Assembly: GCF_003253485.1 (NCBI RefSeq)
Contig: NZ_QKTX01000016.1
Location: 1-64,000, forward strand
Reading direction: 5' to 3'
Source: Algoriphagus aquaeductus
GTDB taxonomy: Bacteria; Bacteroidota; Bacteroidia; Cytophagales; Cyclobacteriaceae
Length of the DNA: 64,000 bases
The position numbers and the translations under genes are program-made. Of this stretch, positions 59,619 to 64,000 are shown one piece after another. The notes below the pieces were generated by a model. It was not told the origin of the DNA. It was given only the letters and a program-made list of their open reading frames with translations, and searched no databases. Each line of letters begins with the position of its first letter. Position 1 is the first letter of the stretch.

Positions 59619-59890
59619 ATTAAAAAAACTGATTATACGCTATTCTGCCAGTTGACGAATATTCCACTGATTTTGGGCTGGAAGACCGATGACCGAAGAC
59701 CGAAGATTCCCCAAAATATGGCGTTAACTTGGTCTTCTGACCTTTAGAAATGCTACTGGCAAGATTCCGTATATTCATTTTAAAAAATTCCCATCTTCTT
59801 TCATTTAATGAAATATCAATCGCTGAATGATGAAGATTCCTTTCCCTCACCATCTCGTAAATCGTCATTCGTAATTCGTACTTTCACGGC

Positions 59891-60757
59891 ATGTCCGCTC
59901 CCAACCTCGCCATTCGAACCGTCATTTTTAGCATGCTTGGAAATGCGGCTTTAGCGGTAATCAAGTTTTTGGCTGGGATCTTTGGCAATTCCTATGCATT
60001 GATTGCAGACGGAATCGAGTCCACGGTGGACATTTTTTCTTCCTTGCTGGTCTTGATTGGTCTCCGCTATGCGGCGCGGCCTGCCGATGAAAACCATCCC
60101 TATGGACACGGAAAAGCCGAGCCTTTGATCACCTTTGCCGTGGTGGTTTTTCTGGTCCTCTCTGCTTTTACCATCGCCTGGCAGTCCATCCAAAACATCC
60201 AAACACCCCATGCCTTACCCGAATCCTGGACACTGTGGGTATTGGCGGGGATTATTCTTTGGAAAGAAATCAGCTTCCAAGTGGTCCTTCGACGAAGCAA
60301 GAAACTGGGGAGTTCCTCCCTTAAAGCTGAAGCTTGGCATCACCGTGCAGACGCCATCACTTCCGTAGCAGCATTTATCGGGATATCTATCGCACTTTTT
60401 GGTGGTAAAGGATTTGAGGTAGCGGATGATTATGCGGCTTTACTAGCCTGTGGGTTTATATTGTACAACTGTTATGGGATATTTAGACCGGCACTGAGTG
60501 AGGTGATGGACGAAAACAACCATGATACCTTGGTCGAGGAAATCCGAAAAGTCGCGCTTACGGTGCCCGGTGTGAGTGATACCGAAAAGTGCTTTATCCG
60601 AAAGGCCGGGATGAAATACCACGTGGACCTCCACGCCCATGTGGATGGCAAACTGACCGTGAAAGAAGGGCATGACATCGCCCACGAACTCAAGGACACC
60701 CTGCGTCGGGAAATTCCTCAGCTAGGTCATGTGCTGATTCATATTGAGCCGAATTAA
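59891..60757 (+). CDS. Cation diffusion facilitator (CDF) metal exporter
   Basis: A 288-residue CDF protein with about six membrane helices (residues 8-200) and a cytoplasmic ferredoxin-like domain (about 205-288). The metal site is visible: ALIADGIESTVDIFSS in helix 2 (D and D, with the usual first His replaced by a Glu/Ser context) and AWHHRADAITS in helix 5 (H and D). Zn2+ or Fe2+/H+ antiport is likely; the metal is uncertain. Confidence 0.85.
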   Translation: MSAPNLAIRTVIFSMLGNAALAVIKFLAGIFGNSYALIADGIESTVDIFSSLLVLIGLRYAARPADENHPYGHGKAEPLITFAVVVFLVLSAFTIAWQSIQNIQTPHALPESWTLWVLAGIILWKEISFQVVLRRSKKLGSSSLKAEAWHHRADAITSVAAFIGISIALFGGKGFEVADDYAALLACGFILYNCYGIFRPALSEVMDENNHDTLVEEIRKVALTVPGVSDTEKCFIRKAGMKYHVDLHAHVDGKLTVKEGHDIAHELKDTLRREIPQLGHVLIHIEPN

Positions 60758-60777
60758 GGTTACCGATCCTTTTTTCA

Positions 60778-60812
60778 CCATTTAGAAATTGAGGGAATTA
60801 AGAAGGGGTGAA
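60778..60812. repeat. CCATTTAGAAATTGAGGGAATTAAG repeat, copy 1
   Basis: ACCATTTAGAAATTGAGGG then AATTAAGAAGGGG, related to 61957-61990 and, in reverse orientation, 62046-62085. The gap up to 60939 holds nothing else I recognise. Confidence 0.5.
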
Positions 60813-60939
60813 TCCAACTTTACGCTTTTCTGGATTCCTTAATTAAACACAAAATTCAGTTGTTGCTGAAAATGCAACAATTACATTCAGCAAAACTACT
60901 CTCTCCATTCAGCTTCCAAAACTCCTATAAAATCACCTT

Positions 60940-61389
60940 CTAAACAGTCTCGGCAGTCCTTTTCGACTTACGGTAAAGGTAGGAATTAAGGATATTCCGG
61001 CGGGCAAAGCGATAAGCATTATCGGCACTGAGAAACTTGGTGTAGGTATTTTTGGAAACCCCAAAATACTCATAGGTATTCCCATCGAGAAAGGTAATTT
61101 CCATCACCTGATTTTTGTAATGGAAATCCGCAATTCCTGATTCGGTAGCGGTTTTAGTGTATTCTTCCAAATTGGCGGCGAGGGTCTCTGGAGCGATGCT
61201 GACCAAAAAGTGGTAACCATCGATGATTTTGGTACTTTTTTCTTCAGCCTCCTTGGCGAGTTCATCCCCTTCTCTAAACTTGTCCGGATGCCATTCCTTC
61301 ACCAGATTTCGGTAAGTGGTTTTCAATTGCTTTAGGTCTATTGGCCCTTCGATGTTAAAAAGTTTCTTGTACTCATTAATCCGCTTCAT
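60940..61389 (-). CDS. J-domain protein with a C-terminal KTSC domain
   Basis: A protein of about 149 residues. Residues 1-65 are a J-domain: LKQLKTTYRNLVKEWHPDKF contains the HPD motif that stimulates Hsp70 ATPase, followed by KSTKIIDGYHFLV. Residues about 85-145 match the KTSC domain (VMEITFLDGNTYEYFGVSKN, FLSADNAYRFARRNIL, YLYRK), a small fold linked to lysyl-tRNA-synthetase-like and RNA contexts. It suggests a DnaK co-chaperone directed to a specific client. I use ATG at 61389; an in-frame opening to 61488 runs into unrelated sequence. Confidence 0.75.
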   Translation of the reverse strand: MKRINEYKKLFNIEGPIDLKQLKTTYRNLVKEWHPDKFREGDELAKEAEEKSTKIIDGYHFLVSIAPETLAANLEEYTKTATESGIADFHYKNQVMEITFLDGNTYEYFGVSKNTYTKFLSADNAYRFARRNILNSYLYRKSKRTAETV

Positions 61390-61523
61390 TGCTTCTTCTT
61401 TTGAACTATCGCCAAATGTAGGGATATAAACTGATTCGAGTAGGTACGCGCCATTTTTCACTGGCCGACCGCGTTCAGGCACAGCCAAGCTGCTGTAAAA
61501 TCCGAAACGCTCAGAACCTCAAA

Positions 61524-61940
61524 TTGATCTGCTTTGGCTGGATCGATGGCATTCGCAGAAAGCTGGACGAGCGTCGGACCATGCAGCTGATTTCCCCGAG
61601 AAGAGTCCAGCACTGGGCCAAAAGCTATAAAGATCGTGCGGCGAAGTTGATCGAAGAAGGAAAGATGCATGCTTCAGGCTTGCGATCGATTGAGCACTCT
61701 AAGCAGGCCGGCTTGTGGGATTTTATGGCCGATGTGGATCGTTTGGAAGTTCCTCAGGATTTGCAGGACGGGCTGGACAAGGTGCCCGGAGCGAGTGATT
61801 TTTTTCATCGCATCAATGACTCGAGCAAGCGCTTTGTCCTCCGCTGGCTCAAACTCGCCAAAACCGAAAAGACTCGAACGGCCCGAATCCAGCAGCTTGC
61901 AGAGTTGTCTGGAAAGGGAGAAAAGTTGAAGGGGAGTTGA
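61524..61940 (+). pseudogene. YdeI/OmpD-associated-like protein, 5'-truncated
   Basis: The frame holds the C-terminal two thirds of a YdeI-family (bacteriocin-protection, DUF1905-associated) protein: ICFGWIDGIRRKLDERRTMQ, ISPRRVQHWAKSYKDRAAKL, and the DVPQDLQ-like LEVPQDLQDGLDKV. Normal members carry about 60 residues before CFGWIDG. Here the open frame upstream (61431-61523) does not resemble that part, and the first initiator is a TTG at 61524. The 5' end thus appears to be lost or replaced, and the gene is probably not functional. Confidence 0.6.
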
Positions 61941-61956
61941 GGAAGAATTGATAGTT

Positions 61957-62085
61957 TTTACCATTTAGAATTAAGGAAATTAAGGTTGCTCACCCGCGTG
62001 AGTGCCTTCCTTTCGGCAGACAGGCATTAACCGGGGCGAAAACACAATAAACCTTAATTCCCTAAACTTCCTTAATGGTTTAAAA
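61957..62085. repeat. CCATTTAGAATTAAGGAAATTAAGG repeats, copies 2 and 3 facing each other
   Basis: ACCATTTAGAATTAAGG and AAATTAAGG (61957-61987) face CCTTAATTCCC and AACTTCCTTAATGGTTT (62051-62084), the reverse complement of the same words, around a more GC-rich centre with TCACCCGCGTGAGTG. Together with 60778-60812 this is a three-copy family at one end of the window. Confidence 0.55.
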
Positions 62086-62154
62086 ATGATTTATCCCAGA
62101 AGTTGCACCACAGGCTAGTACAAAACTCTCCATTGGGCTTGAATCAAAAGCACC

Positions 62155-64000
62155 CTATCTTTTACCCAGCCTGACATCATACTTATCCGGAGTACCCGTC
62201 ATGCGGATATTCACAAACCGCACTTTCTTATCCCCCGCTCTGCTGATGATGGCATCTTCCTGATCGGGATCGACTTCGTTACGGTTTCTTCCACCAAACA
62301 AAGCCCGAAATCCCACTTGCGTCACCATCGACAGCGGCACACTGATCAGGTAATCCATCGTCATATCCAAACCCTGTTTGCCGGACAATTCGATAAATCC
62401 CAACGAAGAACTGATGTCCATTTTGGGAATAAAGAGCGATCCGTCCTTAAGTTCGAACGTATTGCTTAGCGTATCAAACCTTACCCGATTCAGGTTCTTG
62501 TCTGAAAAATACGCCGACATCGCCTGCATGGGAGCAAAGTTGATCAAACTGCCATCATACACCCTGAGGTCCAGCTTGGCCTCCGACTGATCCAAAATCG
62601 GCGTCAGATCCGGATAAACCTTGAATTTACTGCTGATGGTACCCGATATTCTCCCCTTCAGGTTCTCATTGATCAGGTAATCCTGACCAAAATTCTCCAC
62701 TTTGAAAAGCAACTTATCGATATCCAGTTTTTCCGCCTTCAGGTCAGAATAAAAGTAGATGTTGTTGGGATCCGAACCGTTGAAATAGCCTTTCATCCCC
62801 AAACTCCCGTCCGCCACATGCATGGAAAGTGAATCCAGATACAGCATGTGTCCGGGGTCCGTGCGTGCATGCAAGGAGAGTTTTTCCAACCAATACGTAT
62901 GATATTTCAATTTCCCGATCTCAGCCGCAAAGCTCATTTCCGAAAATGGAAGCTCAAAAATATTGAAGGACTCCTGATGATTGGTGTCTTGCTCAATACT
63001 CTTGAAGCCCAGCAAGGCATCCAAGTCCAAGGCCTTTGCCCGAAGGCGAAATTCATTTTTTCGCTCGCTACTATCCTTTTCCCTGCGATACAAAAGGTCC
63101 ACTCTGAAGTCTGATTCCCCCATTTTCCCGCCAAAATCCCGCACACTCAGCCATCCGTTTTCCCAATTCACCCGGCCACTAAACGACTCCAGCTTCAGCG
63201 GATGTAGGCTCAATTTTCCCTTGAACTGCTCCAGATTGAGATCCATGGATTGGAAGCCATTCTGATAGTTCAGATCTATCTTGGCTTTCAGACTAAGATT
63301 TTTCAGGGTCTCCTCCCGGTAGGACTCCGGCAGGTAATTTACCCCATCATAGGTCAGCAGATCGTTGATCCGAAGCTGATTGGAGATCAGGTCGAGCGTA
63401 AAACTCGATTTCCCTGCCAATTCTTCCTGAAACCATTTTTGGTAGTTTTCCACCTTTCCGGTAAACAGAAAATCCGTCTGATCCACCTCTCCCTTGAAGT
63501 CTCGGATGCTCAGGTCATTTTCCTCGATGAGCACATCCGCATGGAAATCATGAAACACATGGGGGAATTTCTCCAGCTTCATATACAAGTCATCGATGAA
63601 AAAATTGCCTTTGGGTAGATAGTCAAACTTAAACAAATCCTTGGCGACGGCATCAAAGGAAAAATTAACGGAAAGATCCCGAACTACTTCCATAGCGGAA
63701 CTATCCCCCATCACATCCCTGAGATCAAAAAGGGTAGAATTCACATTCAGCTTGGCCATTACTGGCTTATCCAACTGATGAAAAACTGCCGGAAAATCGG
63801 TCAAACTTCCCGACAAACTCAAATCCGAAGCCCCAATCCCCAAGTCAAATTGTTCGAGCTTTAAAGCCCCTTCCTGAAGGATGGCCCGTGCATTCATTTT
63901 TTTGATGGGCTGTGCCAAACCGGGCATGGAAAAGCTCAGATTGGAAAGAATCAACTCGCTCTGGATACTTTGCTTGAGCTGAATCAGATCGGCCTGCTCC
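62155..64000 (-). CDS. AsmA-like protein, N-terminal part beyond the window
   Basis: The gene continues past the right edge; its last 614 codons are present. The pattern is that of the AsmA C-terminal region of TamB/AsmA/YhdP-type lipid transporters: long runs of amphipathic beta strands without cysteines (LEQFDLGIGASDLSLSGSL, VDQTDFLFTGKVENY, GWLSVRDFGGKMGESDF, LKGRISGTISSKFKVYPDL) and LDLRVYDGSLINFAPMQAMS near the end, with PLSMVTQVGFRALFGG close to the C-terminus. Such proteins bridge inner and outer membranes and move phospholipids. The local direction is away from the YdeI relic. Confidence 0.82.
   Translation of the reverse strand, partial: EQADLIQLKQSIQSELILSNLSFSMPGLAQPIKKMNARAILQEGALKLEQFDLGIGASDLSLSGSLTDFPAVFHQLDKPVMAKLNVNSTLFDLRDVMGDSSAMEVVRDLSVNFSFDAVAKDLFKFDYLPKGNFFIDDLYMKLEKFPHVFHDFHADVLIEENDLSIRDFKGEVDQTDFLFTGKVENYQKWFQEELAGKSSFTLDLISNQLRINDLLTYDGVNYLPESYREETLKNLSLKAKIDLNYQNGFQSMDLNLEQFKGKLSLHPLKLESFSGRVNWENGWLSVRDFGGKMGESDFRVDLLYRREKDSSERKNEFRLRAKALDLDALLGFKSIEQDTNHQESFNIFELPFSEMSFAAEIGKLKYHTYWLEKLSLHARTDPGHMLYLDSLSMHVADGSLGMKGYFNGSDPNNIYFYSDLKAEKLDIDKLLFKVENFGQDYLINENLKGRISGTISSKFKVYPDLTPILDQSEAKLDLRVYDGSLINFAPMQAMSAYFSDKNLNRVRFDTLSNTFELKDGSLFIPKMDISSSLGFIELSGKQGLDMTMDYLISVPLSMVTQVGFRALFGGRNRNEVDPDQEDAIISRAGDKKVRFVNIRMTGTPDKYDVRLGKR

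Noticed and set aside
1-64000. CRISPR arrays, insertion sequences or prophage
   Set aside because: No regularly spaced direct repeats with unique spacers, no transposase or integrase, and no phage structural genes were found; the tandem stutters have no spacers.

Overview
The window reads as a chromosomal segment of a Bacteroidota bacterium, most likely Cytophagales and close to Algoriphagus/Cyclobacteriaceae. The reasons are: a Bacteroidetes-type LptD; DAHP synthases with a C-terminal chorismate mutase; signal peptides ending in -AQ; poor Shine-Dalgarno signals; and several TAnnTTTG (-7) promoter motifs. The genus is inference. Genes are dense, on both strands, with many 1- and 4-base overlaps. 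I saw no tRNA, rRNA, CRISPR array, insertion sequence or prophage.

Layout. 1-13.4 kb: a large FAD/Fe-S oxidoreductase, a HepT/MntA toxin-antitoxin pair, a YdcF-like protein, an ATPase whose start looks frameshifted, a secreted coiled-coil protein, a HipBA pair and a 1286-residue SF1 helicase. 13.4-25.2 kb: SDR, RlmD, an unusual double ABC ATPase, VapBC, a Tat-exported PLP enzyme, MazG, an M81 lipoprotein, ComB and GcvT. 25.4-43.5 kb: housekeeping genes (A-type Fe-S carriers, methylmalonyl-CoA epimerase, ThiL, HicAB, Dtd, FolB, a DivIVA-domain protein, Sfp-type transferase, acyl-CoA carboxylase beta subunit, cell-wall amidase, LptD, arginine deiminase). 43.7-47.9 kb: DUF4197 lipoprotein, LysS, proline dehydrogenase. 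47.9-55.9 kb: aromatic amino acid biosynthesis. 55.9-64 kb: S23-like four-helix protein, Kelch protein, a second PIN toxin pair, APC permease, CDF transporter, J-domain/KTSC protein, a truncated YdeI-like gene and the 3' part of an AsmA-like gene.

The most notable system is at 49.4-55.9 kb. Six genes (DAHP synthase-chorismate mutase, aroB, aroA, pheA, an aminotransferase, tyrA) form one operon dedicated to phenylalanine and tyrosine. It is preceded by a 31-codon leader peptide in which nine consecutive residues are YFTFFYFYF. The leader is followed by an intrinsic terminator, and part of the leader can pair with the terminator's left arm as a near-perfect antiterminator. This has the architecture of classical ribosome-mediated attenuation, sensing charged Phe and Tyr tRNAs. 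A second DAHP synthase-chorismate mutase gene just upstream has its own promoter and terminator and no such leader.

The other striking property is the intergenic DNA. It carries several families of short, internally stuttering repeats (built on units such as GGATTTCGG, CAATGATCAATTATC, AGACATAAGACACAAG and GGAATTAAGG), a 42-base element present twice, and palindromes built on AACCTTTGAGGTTTT. Five two-gene toxin-antitoxin loci are scattered through the segment.
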